A stretch of 6,083 bases of DNA from Peptococcaceae bacterium (GCA_019415505.1 DXZC01000121.1:1-6083); one strand, 5' to 3'. Positions 1-6,062 are shown, counted from the first letter of the stretch. Translations and numbers: made by a program. Notes: generated by a model from the sequence alone, not told the origin.

Positions 1-625
1 TATCGGCGGTTTCAGCCATTCTTTCGGTTTAGAATCCATGGTGGAAAGCGGCTGGCTGCAGCGGGAAGATGAATTTGAAGTATTTTGCCGGCAAGTCCTA
101 TTGCCCGGTATAGCCCAGGTAGATGCCGCGGCGGTATGTTTGGCTATGAGAGCACAAGGGAAAAAAGAATTGCATGACCTTGACCAGCAGGTCACGGCCT
201 TAAAACCCACATCGGAATTGCGTATATCCAGCCTTAAAATGGGCGGCGCTTTGGCGAGAATCCTCAATGATATGTATCCAAAAGCAGGGTTTGATCAACT
301 GAGTAGCCCTGAGGAACAAGAAAAAGTCGGCAATTATGCCGTCGTTTTCGGCATCGCCAGCGGCTATTTAAATATCACGGTGGAGGATGCGGTGGTGGCT
401 TATACCTTTGCTTCTATAAGCTCTTTTGTTCAGGCGGCAATCAAATTGGTTCCGCTGGGACAAACCACAGCCCAAACCATTCTTGTAGGGCTTTATGCCG
501 ATATTGAGAGATGGGCAGCGAAAGCGTCGGAGCTATCTTTAGAAAATATGGGCAGCTTTAATCCTCAGTTGGATATCGCTTCCATGAACCATGAAGGTTT
601 GTATTGTCGTCTATATATGTCTTAA
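1..625 (+). CDS. ureF: Urease accessory protein UreF (5' truncated by window edge)
   Basis: UreF is part of the UreD-UreF-UreG complex that loads nickel into apo-urease. It is an all-helical cytoplasmic scaffold that binds UreD and recruits the GTPase UreG. The reading frame is open from base 2, and the ATG at 38 is internal: the residues before it read IGGFSHSFGLES, the conserved UreF N-terminal motif, so the true start lies left of the window. About 207 residues are visible, and the usual length of 220-240 implies that roughly 15-30 are missing. The C-terminus matches the family ending (NPQLDIASMNHEGLYCRLYMS type: an LDIASM-H-E-Y-RL pattern). The stop is TAA at 623-625, 18 bp before ureD, consistent with one operon. 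Family assignment is secure; no frame damage is visible. Confidence 0.95.
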   Translation, partial: IGGFSHSFGLESMVESGWLQREDEFEVFCRQVLLPGIAQVDAAAVCLAMRAQGKKELHDLDQQVTALKPTSELRISSLKMGGALARILNDMYPKAGFDQLSSPEEQEKVGNYAVVFGIASGYLNITVEDAVVAYTFASISSFVQAAIKLVPLGQTTAQTILVGLYADIERWAAKASELSLENMGSFNPQLDIASMNHEGLYCRLYMS

Positions 626-643
626 TGAGAGGGGGGCGTCGTA

Positions 644-1462
644 ATGTTGCCTAACGGAAGATTGAACCTGGAATTTTCCAGCAAAGGAAAAGGAATTACG
701 TATTTAAGCAGACAGTTTTATAAGCTGCCCCTGCAGGTATTACCCGTCAATTATCCTGATAATGATGGCACGGCTTTCTTGTACCTCTTAAATCCCAGCA
801 GCGGTATGATGGACGGAGATTTGTTTGATATTTCCCTTCGCATGACAAATGGCGCGAAAGCTGTAATTACCACCCCCTCCTCCAATAAAATCTATAAAAC
901 CCCCAACTCCATGGCGTGTCAGCAGGTGAAGGTTTCGGTAGAACCCCATTGTATTTTGGAATACCTGCCGGAACATAATGTGCCCTATGCCAATTCCTCC
1001 TATCGGCAAACAGTTCACTATGATGTGGAAAAAGAGGGTATGCTCTTTACTTGGGATATTTTAGAGCCCGGTAGGATGACCCGAGGCGAAGTCCTGGGAT
1101 TTGATTTATACCAATCGGAAAACATTTTTTATTATGATGGTCAGCTCCAGCTCATAGAACGAGCCAGGCTCTGTCCCCAAACACAGGATTACACTTCCAT
1201 TGGTATTTTGGCAAATCGTTTGGTTTCAGCTTCCTGTTATTTGGTTTGCGAAAAAATTGAAACGGCATTAAAGGAGTCTGTGGCGGAGTCACTGACCTTG
1301 AAAAATGTGATTGCTGGGGTATCTTGTCCGAATAGGCATATTATGGCGATCAAAGTATTGACGGCGGAGATTGACCAAATGCAGGAGGTATTGCACAGTG
1401 TATGGCACCAGGTACGAGTCTATACGCAAAATAAGCCTGCAATGCGTTTTCGTAAATATTAA
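644..1462 (+). CDS. ureD: Urease accessory protein UreD (UreH)
   Basis: UreD (called UreH in some species) is the platform that binds apo-urease and passes nickel from the UreG dimer through UreF to the active site. The 272-residue product has the usual length. Recognisable family blocks are NPSSGMMDGDLFDI near residues 51-64 (the counterpart of the SPxGGxxxGD block), TPSSNKIYKTPN (TxxxxKxY block) near 77-88, LEYLPEHNVPYANS near 105-118, and WDILEPGRMTRGE near 137-149 (the W-ExxxxGRxxxGE block). The start at 644 is set by a purine-rich site, GAGAGGGGGG at 627-636, with a 7-bp spacer. It lies between ureF and ureE with gaps of 18 and 16 bp. A position between F and E is unusual, since ureD or ureH is more often first or last in the accessory set. 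The divergent sequence is normal for this fast-evolving family. Confidence 0.93.
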   Translation: MLPNGRLNLEFSSKGKGITYLSRQFYKLPLQVLPVNYPDNDGTAFLYLLNPSSGMMDGDLFDISLRMTNGAKAVITTPSSNKIYKTPNSMACQQVKVSVEPHCILEYLPEHNVPYANSSYRQTVHYDVEKEGMLFTWDILEPGRMTRGEVLGFDLYQSENIFYYDGQLQLIERARLCPQTQDYTSIGILANRLVSASCYLVCEKIETALKESVAESLTLKNVIAGVSCPNRHIMAIKVLTAEIDQMQEVLHSVWHQVRVYTQNKPAMRFRKY

Positions 1463-1478
1463 AGAGGGGATGATAGAA

Positions 1479-1937
1479 ATGCTGATAAAAGAGGCTTTAC
1501 CGTATCAACCTGCCGAAAACAGGGAAGTTGACGTTGTGTTTTTTGAGTGGTATGAGTTAGCGAAAAAGCGCATGAAAAAAACATCCGCATCAGGCAGAGA
1601 CATTGCCCTGGCTTTGGAGAGACATTTGCATGACAAGGATGTGCTCTGGGTAGACGCGGAAATTATCATTTATGTACAAGTGCAGCCCAGTAGGTTAGTG
1701 GAAATTACGGTTGGTTCCCTTGCGGAAATGGGCAAAGTGTGCTTTCTGTTGGGGAACCGCCATCTTCCTCTAGCCATTAAAGAAAACAGCGTGCGTGTGC
1801 CCTATGATCAGCCAACCCTGGTCTATCTGAAAAAACAGGGCTTTAACGCTGTTATGATAGAGGATAAGTTTACAGGATATACAGAGTGCCATGACCATGC
1901 CGGTGATCACGGACGCCATCATTCGCACAGTGTTTAA
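1479..1937 (+). CDS. ureE: Urease accessory protein UreE, nickel metallochaperone
   Basis: UreE is the cytoplasmic nickel chaperone that feeds nickel to UreG. I chose the ATG at 1479: AGAGGGG at 1463-1469 gives a 9-bp spacer, whereas the in-frame ATG at 1470 abuts that site and the still longer frame would overlap ureD by about 90 bp. This gives 152 residues, typical for UreE. The N-terminal peptide-binding-like domain is followed by the metal-binding domain with the signature GNRHLPL at 92-98; H95 corresponds to the conserved interface nickel ligand. It is followed by VPYDQP at 108-113. The last 16 residues carry six histidines and one cysteine (C137, H138, H140, H144, H147, H148, H150), a nickel-storing tail of the kind seen in Klebsiella-type UreE, though shorter. 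It sits 18 bp ahead of ureG, its delivery partner. Confidence 0.95.
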   Translation: MLIKEALPYQPAENREVDVVFFEWYELAKKRMKKTSASGRDIALALERHLHDKDVLWVDAEIIIYVQVQPSRLVEITVGSLAEMGKVCFLLGNRHLPLAIKENSVRVPYDQPTLVYLKKQGFNAVMIEDKFTGYTECHDHAGDHGRHHSHSV

Positions 1938-1955
1938 TAAAGGAGGTGCGGGAAT

Positions 1956-2564
1956 ATGTCTTATGTCAAAATCGGGGTCGGGGGGCCTGTCGGTTCCGGC
2001 AAAACAGCTTTGATTGAGCGGTTGAGCCGTTATATGACGGAATACAGTATTTGCGTAATAACCAATGATATTTATACAAAGGAGGATGCGGAATTCCTCA
2101 TTGCCAACTCAGCCTTGCCGCCGGAGCGTATTGTTGGCGTGGAAACCGGCGGTTGCCCTCATACGGCCATACGGGAGGATTGCTCCATGAATCTGGACGC
2201 TGTGGATAAAATGGCCCGTGATTTTCCTGATGTTGAAATCATTTTTGTAGAAAGTGGCGGCGACAATTTATCAGCGACCTTCAGTCCCGACTTAGCTGAC
2301 GCCACAATCTATGTTATTGACGTAGCTCAGGGTGAAAAAATTCCCCGTAAGGGTGGTCCCGGCGTAACCAGATCAGATCTTTTGGTAATCAATAAAACCG
2401 ATCTGGCGCCCATGGTAAACGCTAGCCTGAAGGTTATGAAGCATGATTCTGAAAGGATGCGCAAAGGAAAACCTTTTATTTTTTCAAATCTGATGGACCT
2501 TTCCGGCTTGGATGAAATTATTAACTGGATTAAAAAAGAGGTGCTTTTTGAGGGTCTTGATTAG
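1956..2564 (+). CDS. ureG: Urease accessory protein UreG, SIMIBI-class GTPase
   Basis: UreG hydrolyses GTP to drive nickel transfer from UreE to urease. The 202-residue product matches the family length and carries the complete motif set: the P-loop GPVGSGKT at residues 10-17, ITNDIYTKEDAEFL at 35-48, the invariant nickel-binding CPH at 67-69 inside GVETGGCPHTAIRED, VESGGDNLSATFSP at 98-111, and the guanine-specificity motif NKTD at 146-149. Start ATG 1956 follows a strong AGGAGGT site at 1941-1947 with an 8-bp spacer. It is the most conserved protein of this operon and anchors the identification of its neighbours. Nothing is missing or unusual in the active-site residues. HypB is the nearest alternative family, but the ESGGDNLSATFSP block and the urease neighbours fix it as UreG. 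Confidence 0.98.
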   Translation: MSYVKIGVGGPVGSGKTALIERLSRYMTEYSICVITNDIYTKEDAEFLIANSALPPERIVGVETGGCPHTAIREDCSMNLDAVDKMARDFPDVEIIFVESGGDNLSATFSPDLADATIYVIDVAQGEKIPRKGGPGVTRSDLLVINKTDLAPMVNASLKVMKHDSERMRKGKPFIFSNLMDLSGLDEIINWIKKEVLFEGLD

Positions 2565-2596
2565 CCGCTTACGGCAGAAAAGACGGAGGAGATATT

Positions 2597-3076
2597 ATGT
2601 TAGGTGTTACTTTGATGTATGTGGGTATGGTGCTCATCAATAACGGTACCTGCGGTTTAATGAATGTTAAGCCTAAATCGGTTGCAACCGCAAATATCTT
2701 AGCTGGTTTATTGCTTGTATTCATCAATCTACTAAGTATTATCCAGGGAGATTATTACAGTGCGGGAACCGGGTTGCTTTTTGCTTTTACCTATTTGTTT
2801 ATTGCCGCCAACAATTTATTTGGGTTGGATTTAAAGCCCTATGGTATTTACAGCCTTTTTGTCGCCATTAATACGCTGCCCTGTGCTTATATTGCTCTTA
2901 CCGGCGATTGGCGAATGGCCGTCATTTGGTTGTTGTGGGGTATACTCTGGTTTACGGGCTTTTTGGAAGGGACGTTGAAAAAAAATCTGGGGCGGTTTGT
3001 GCCTTATCTTGCCATATTTGAAGGCATAGTTACCGCTTGGATTCCGGGGTTTCTCATGTTGGCAGGTTTGTGGTAG
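2597..3076 (+). CDS. ureI: AmiS/UreI-family urea (amide) channel
   Basis: This is a 159-residue inner-membrane channel of the AmiS/UreI family, six predicted transmembrane helices, which lets urea or short amides enter the cytoplasm for urease. Helices lie roughly at residues 1-20, 28-50, 55-77, 82-102, 106-124 and 133-157. Blocks closely resemble Helicobacter UreI: MLGVTLMYVGMVLINNG at the start, YSLFVAINTLP near 84-94, and a TAWIPGFL ending. Compared with my recall of H. pylori UreI (about 195 residues), both extracytoplasmic loops are much shorter, and the segment holding the pH-sensing His123 is replaced by a short ALTGDW turn. I therefore infer an ungated channel, like the short streptococcal or AmiS forms. 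GGAGGA at 2585-2590 sets the start. It is the last gene of the operon, 32 bp after ureG and before a terminator. Substrate could also be a short amide, but the operon favours urea. Confidence 0.92.
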   Translation: MLGVTLMYVGMVLINNGTCGLMNVKPKSVATANILAGLLLVFINLLSIIQGDYYSAGTGLLFAFTYLFIAANNLFGLDLKPYGIYSLFVAINTLPCAYIALTGDWRMAVIWLLWGILWFTGFLEGTLKKNLGRFVPYLAIFEGIVTAWIPGFLMLAGLW

Positions 3077-3104
3077 AATAAACATGAAATAAAACTAACA
3101 GCAA

Positions 3105-3132
3105 GCAAAAGTGCCATTTATGGCATTTTTGC
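3105..3132 (+). terminator. Intrinsic terminator of the urease operon
   Basis: A 12-bp stem (3105-3116 with 3121-3132, one G-T wobble) closes on a TTTA loop. The descending arm contains T5 (3126-3130). It begins 28 bp after the ureI stop. The U-tract is inside the stem and followed by GCGG, so it is not a textbook terminator, but its position between two transcription units supports the role. Confidence 0.65.
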
Positions 3133-3191
3133 GGTTTAACTAAGGAGATGATAACAAAGGTAAAGCTAAGGGTAAAAGTGAGGTGAGCATA

Positions 3192-4478
3192 ATGGCTACA
3201 GATCACTATAATATTTTAAAGGAAATACAGTATTCTATCAGGGATTATGAAATGGCTACCGGCATAAAATGCTATCTACTAAACAGCGCAGGCAAAAAAA
3301 TCGGGGAAAGAAGCTGCTATCAGTGTCATAATATATGCAGATTTATAGAAAAATTTGATGAAGGGGGCGAGTGTATTCATGATTACTTACACAGTTGCCA
3401 ACCCTCTTTAGATACTGATGAAGCGTGTTTCTACCGGTGCCCTTATGGTTTACTGAATATAGCTATTCCTATCCTGCCTAATATTGATACGGTTTATTTT
3501 GCTTCATCAGGTCCTATTCTTACAGAGCCTCCCAATAAAAGCGTGATTCGTTTTTTCATGGACAAGAATCAGTTGACGAATAAATATTACGAGGAAGTTG
3601 GATCTTTATTCCATAAGGTGCCCATAATGGGTGAAGATCAATTGAATGCCTTAAGCCGTACGCTACAAAAAGCGGTTTTGCCCATTGTTGCAAATAATTT
3701 ATACCGATTCAGAAATAACAATAATCTCAAAAATGCTATCACACAGGAGTTGCGTAAGCTGGCGTCTCAAGCCAGCCGCACAGAATCACGGGAAGACTTC
3801 TATTTATTACAAAAAGAATTAGAAATATTGGTTGAGGATAAAGCTTCGGACGAGAACACAGCTAGAAAAGGTGCTTTAAATATGATTTTAGATATGAACA
3901 TACGATTTGTTCTGGAATATGATGTATTTGAGGATAGTAAATGTAAAGCTGCCAACTATCTGTTGGCCTTCTGGCAAGCGGCAAATAATACCAATCTCGA
4001 TTTGGGAATGGTTTTTGACAAGGATTACATTATCATGCGCGAGTTTTTGGTTTCTCATAGCAGATTAAGCTTAAGCAATATTATATGCACCGTTAGTGAA
4101 CGATTTAAGAGAGCTGCCATTTATGGGAACAGGAACAAAAATAATGAGATTATTCTGAAGGCAATGACCTATATCCGCAGGCACTACTCTGATATTTCTT
4201 TGTCCAACGTTGCCAGACATGTTTCCCTAAACCCCAGTTACTTTAGCAACTTATTTAAAAAGGAAACCGGACAGAGCTATATGGAGTATTTAAGTGGTGT
4301 GCGTATAGAGGCAAGTAAGCAACTGTTGTGGGAGGATATTTCCCTTACGGAAATAGCATATAACGTCGGTTTTACAGACCAGAGTCATTTTATCAATGTT
4401 TTTAAGCGGTATGAGAACATTTCACCGTCAAAATGGAAACAACAACAGTATCTTATCTTGACTGATAAAGATAAATAA
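3192..4478 (+). CDS. AraC-family transcriptional regulator with N-terminal PocR sensor domain
   Basis: This 428-residue cytoplasmic regulator has two recognisable parts. Residues about 5-170 form a PocR domain, a PAS-like ligand sensor first described in the propanediol regulator PocR. Its Cys/His pattern is visible: C42, C45, C49, C61, H63, C69, C79, C83, followed by PYGLLNIAIPI at 84-94. Residues about 318-420 form the AraC DNA-binding domain, with helix-turn-helix one at about 337-360 (LSNVARHVSLNPSYFSNLF) and two at about 387-412 (LTEIAYNVGFTDQSHFINVF), ending in the family's ISPSKW. The middle section is helical and unassigned. I chose ATG 3192 because AGGTGA at 3181-3186 lies 5 bp ahead; GTG 3183 would add three residues and has no good site. 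It is separated from ureI by a terminator. The ligand is unknown. Candidate targets are the urease operon or the decayed methyltransferase gene that converges on it. Confidence 0.9.
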   Translation: MATDHYNILKEIQYSIRDYEMATGIKCYLLNSAGKKIGERSCYQCHNICRFIEKFDEGGECIHDYLHSCQPSLDTDEACFYRCPYGLLNIAIPILPNIDTVYFASSGPILTEPPNKSVIRFFMDKNQLTNKYYEEVGSLFHKVPIMGEDQLNALSRTLQKAVLPIVANNLYRFRNNNNLKNAITQELRKLASQASRTESREDFYLLQKELEILVEDKASDENTARKGALNMILDMNIRFVLEYDVFEDSKCKAANYLLAFWQAANNTNLDLGMVFDKDYIIMREFLVSHSRLSLSNIICTVSERFKRAAIYGNRNKNNEIILKAMTYIRRHYSDISLSNVARHVSLNPSYFSNLFKKETGQSYMEYLSGVRIEASKQLLWEDISLTEIAYNVGFTDQSHFINVFKRYENISPSKWKQQQYLILTDKDK

Positions 4479-4512
4479 TTTTAGTTTATAAATAAAGGGA
4501 TTTTATAAATGG

Positions 4513-5467
4513 CTATTCCAGGGCAACTTCAAACATTGCCTTAAACTTAACTATGAAAGTGGCTGGTGGGATTGAGCAAGATGACGCCAATAAATTGTAA
4601 CCGCTTTGCAGAGATTCCCTGGCCTAGCATCCACATCAGTGCTGTAGATATGGTCTTAACGGCGTCAATGCCACCGATAAGGGGATATGACGACTCCAGT
4701 CCGTTATTTTTGGCTGAATATCGGAGACATTGGTATTAACTCTGAAGGCATCAGTGCCGGTGGTTAATCTTCAATTAAAGGATTGCTCCCGCCGCAAATT
4801 AGTAAAATTGTAGGAGTGTCGGTAAATTTCGATAAGCTCCTGCATGGTAGGACTGGAAATATCGTGGTAAACTTGGGGAGTAATCATGTCCATGTAAGAA
4901 ATCATATCTTTAATACAATAGCGTCGATACCGGCGGCTACCAATTTACGCCCATAAATTTAGCCGCCGGCAGTGGACAATTTCAGCCATGTTTTAAATTT
5001 TTCGGCTCCATAACTGGTGCCATCATGATATTCATTAAGCCCGGGCGATTTGTGGCTATACTAATGAACCTGCTACCCCGCCAAGAACGGCTAATTCATC
5101 GCCAATTTTTTTTCAGCTTGGTTAAAGTTTCGGCTACAATATTGATACTCCTCCTCGTGTACAAAGTTACTCAAGGACATGGGGAGTATCGACAATAGGG
5201 AAGGGGTGCGTATCAATACCGGGCACACCTTTACCAGCTATCCTTTAAGGTATAGACTAAGGCTTGCAACTTAATTGTTTGACAAAAAGGCACTCGTACA
5301 AAATTTAATATTTTGTGGGCGATCGCCTCCAACCAGACCATTGTGTCGCCGCCATAATGCGCAGTGGGACAAGACGCGTTCGGCATCTGCTCATAAGTGG
5401 CGGTTTAATTTGCAAAAAAGGTTTGGCTGAAACCAAACCTTATGCAGTGCCGTTCCTCATTCGTTGT
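4513..5467 (-). pseudogene. Decayed MtaA/MtbA/CmuA-type methylcobamide methyltransferase (URO-D fold)
   Basis: Read on the minus strand, a nearly whole member of this family can be followed across frames. Segment one (5398 to 5231) gives TYEQMPNASCPTAHYGGDTM, then FVRVPFCQT, matching the family's AHxxxxxM...VRxPxCxT block. Then come GKGVPGIDTHPFPIVDTPHV; IGDELAVLGGVAGSLV; KLVAAGIDAIV; KDMISYMDMITPQVYHDISS; TPTILLICGGSNPLIED; TGTDAFRVNTNVSDIQ; PLIGGIDAVKT; and a C-terminus with SGYNLLASSCSIPP ending at TAG 4515-4513. Breaks include stops at 5407-5405, 5233-5231, 5169-5167, 5058-5056, 4961-4959 and 4766-4764, and a slip in a T8 run at 5106-5113. Intact members use an H-x-C ... C zinc site to activate a thiol or similar methyl acceptor; here the His of HxCG reads as Leu, while both Cys remain. 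The 5' boundary is uncertain: beyond 5398 the match is weak. It converges on the PocR regulator gene. Confidence 0.85.
5414..5441 (-). terminator. Terminator-like hairpin on the minus strand
   Basis: A perfect 9-bp inverted repeat (5418-5426 with 5433-5441, six-base loop) is followed on the minus strand by a T6 run at 5419-5414, the form of an intrinsic terminator. It lies at or within the degenerate N-terminal part of the methyltransferase remnant. It could be the end of a lost upstream gene, a leader attenuator of the methyltransferase, or chance in decaying sequence. The structure is seen; the function is inferred. Confidence 0.45.
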
Positions 5468-5571
5468 CGCAGACCCAAAGGTAGTATTGTAGTGGAGTGC
5501 GGAAGGCTGCTGCTCCGTGAGGGCTAGAGGGTGAAAATTCTCAATACCATTAATTTTAAGAGATGGACAAT
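5468..5571. other. Intergenic stretch with no recognisable gene
   Basis: The roughly 100 bp between the weak 5' limit of the methyltransferase remnant and the inverted repeat at 5572 hold no open frame I recognise on either strand. A GTG-started frame of 70 codons covers 5315-5527 on the plus strand but runs antisense to the methyltransferase remnant and has no ribosome binding site. The bases 5501-5513 pair imperfectly with 5444-5456 (11 of 13 positions, counting two G-T pairs). Confidence 0.4.
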
Positions 5572-5600
5572 AAGCACAACCTTTACGGTGGTGCTTTTTA
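5572..5600 (+). terminator. Hairpin with T-tract, terminator or operator
   Basis: AAGCACaACC (5572-5581) pairs with GGTgGTGCTT (5587-5596) across a five-base loop, with a single A/G mismatch, and T5 covers 5595-5599. On the plus strand this has the form of an intrinsic terminator, yet there is no recognisable plus-strand gene before it. Because it also covers the -35 position of the promoter at 5611-5619, it may instead be an operator for a dimeric repressor. Confidence 0.45.
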
Positions 5601-5610
5601 TATTAAGAAG

Positions 5611-5619
5611 TGTTATAAT
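5611..5619 (+). promoter_or_regulatory. Extended -10 promoter
   Basis: TGTTATAAT at 5611-5619 is a perfect extended -10 element (TGn followed by TATAAT) for a housekeeping sigma factor. The -35 region at 17-bp spacing (GTGCTT, 5591-5596) is poor, which an extended -10 can tolerate. Transcription would begin near 5626 and read into the open frame at 5663-5845 and the small membrane protein gene at 5873. Confidence 0.6.
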
Positions 5620-5658
5620 AAAGGTAATATAATTCTTTCAAATTACAAAGTTGTTATT

Positions 5659-5845
5659 ATGATTATTAACCCACAACCATGTTTTATCTGTTCGCCTACA
5701 GGCAGGTCATACTTATTTATTCCATTTTACGGTAGGAACCTCCGTCTCTATGTATGCTCCCCAGGGTGCTTATAGTGACTTTTTTACGCCCGATTCACCC
5801 CACGATTGGGGCGTTCGCCCAGAGTATGTAATGATTGAATTTTAA
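5659..5845 (+). pseudogene. Open frame lacking a start; probable frameshifted or truncated small gene
   Basis: From 5663 to the TAA at 5843-5845 one frame is open for 60 codons with protein-like composition: HVLSVRLQAGHTYLFHFTVG has the alternating pattern of a beta hairpin, followed by MYAPQGAYSDFFTPDSPHDW and ending PEYVMIEF. It has no ATG, GTG or TTG until ATG 5750, which would leave only 31 residues and lacks a good ribosome binding site. The nearest upstream start, ATG 5659, is in another frame and would need a one-base shift between about 5661 and 5690. The competing frame from ATG 5659 gives a Cys-containing peptide that stops at 5773-5775, which I consider a shadow. I do not recognise the family. 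Possible readings are a decayed gene like its neighbour, a sequencing error, or an unusual start. It lies downstream of the extended -10 promoter and 27 bp before the membrane protein gene. Confidence 0.4.
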
Positions 5846-5872
5846 TTAACAGATATTAAGGAGGTATATACA

Positions 5873-6010
5873 ATGGACATTGATTTATTTTCTGGTATGT
5901 TTACGGCGATGAATCTCGCTCTCCTTGCTGGCAGCATTATTTTATTAATATTTATTTGCTATATAATTATAAAATATATAAAAAAGAGCAAGTCGCAACA
6001 TAAAAAATAA
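5873..6010 (+). CDS. Small single-span membrane protein, 45 residues, function unknown
   Basis: ATG 5873 follows a perfect AAGGAGG site at 5858-5864 with an 8-bp spacer, the best ribosome binding site in the right half of the window. The 45-residue product starts with a short acidic segment (MDIDLFSG), has one hydrophobic helix at about residues 14-33 (LALLAGSIILLIFICYIII core) and ends in a basic tail rich in Lys (KYIKKSKSQHKK). By the positive-inside rule the tail is cytoplasmic and the N-terminus outside. I do not recognise a family. Small one-helix proteins of this shape often accompany a transporter or sensor encoded next to them, but the window ends before a neighbour can be seen. It may be co-transcribed from the promoter at 5611. 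Confidence 0.7.
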   Translation: MDIDLFSGMFTAMNLALLAGSIILLIFICYIIIKYIKKSKSQHKK

Positions 6011-6062
6011 TTATGGAATACTTAAATAAAATAGCCAATAAAATAATTTAAAAAGTTAAGTC

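Noticed and set aside
788..1018. A 76-codon minus-strand frame inside ureD.
   Set aside because: It is antisense to a well-supported UreD gene, with no ribosome binding site or recognisable domain.
1371..1478. A longer UreE frame starting at 1371 inside ureD.
   Set aside because: It would overlap ureD by about 90 bp, lacks a ribosome binding site, and adds residues not found in UreE. The ATG at 1479 has a well-spaced site.
2831..3085. An 84-codon minus-strand frame across the ureI gene.
   Set aside because: It is antisense to a clear six-helix channel gene and has no protein-like features.
3149..3187. A 12-codon leader-peptide candidate (ATG 3149) before the regulator gene.
   Set aside because: The AGGAG site abuts the ATG with no spacer, and the peptide shows no attenuator-like codon runs.
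5279..5311. A plus-strand promoter candidate with TTGACA at 5279-5284 and TTTAAT 19 bp downstream.
   Set aside because: The spacing is too long, it lies inside the methyltransferase remnant, and no plus-strand gene follows.
5318..5327. The 10-bp palindrome GGCGATCGCC, containing the HIP1-like GCGATCGC octamer.
   Set aside because: It occurs once, inside the remnant coding sequence, with no repeated copies in the window.
5315..5527. A 70-codon GTG-started plus-strand frame.
   Set aside because: It is antisense to the N-terminal part of the methyltransferase remnant, has no ribosome binding site, and shows no recognisable motif.
5563..5775. A 70-codon plus-strand frame with a Cys-x-x-Cys and Cys-x-x-x-Cys pattern, at first taken for a zinc ribbon.
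   Set aside because: It crosses the hairpin and promoter, has no ribosome binding site at either ATG, and the neighbouring frame over the same bases reads more like protein through to 5842.
5690..5830. A riboswitch in the long leader (considered guanidine, M-box, T-box, fluoride, c-di-GMP and nickel/cobalt types).
   Set aside because: None of the conserved core motifs I know for these classes could be matched, and an open protein-like frame covers the same bases.
6013..6051. A 12-codon frame starting at ATG 6013.
   Set aside because: It is too short, lacks a ribosome binding site, and lies in AT-only sequence where such frames arise by chance.
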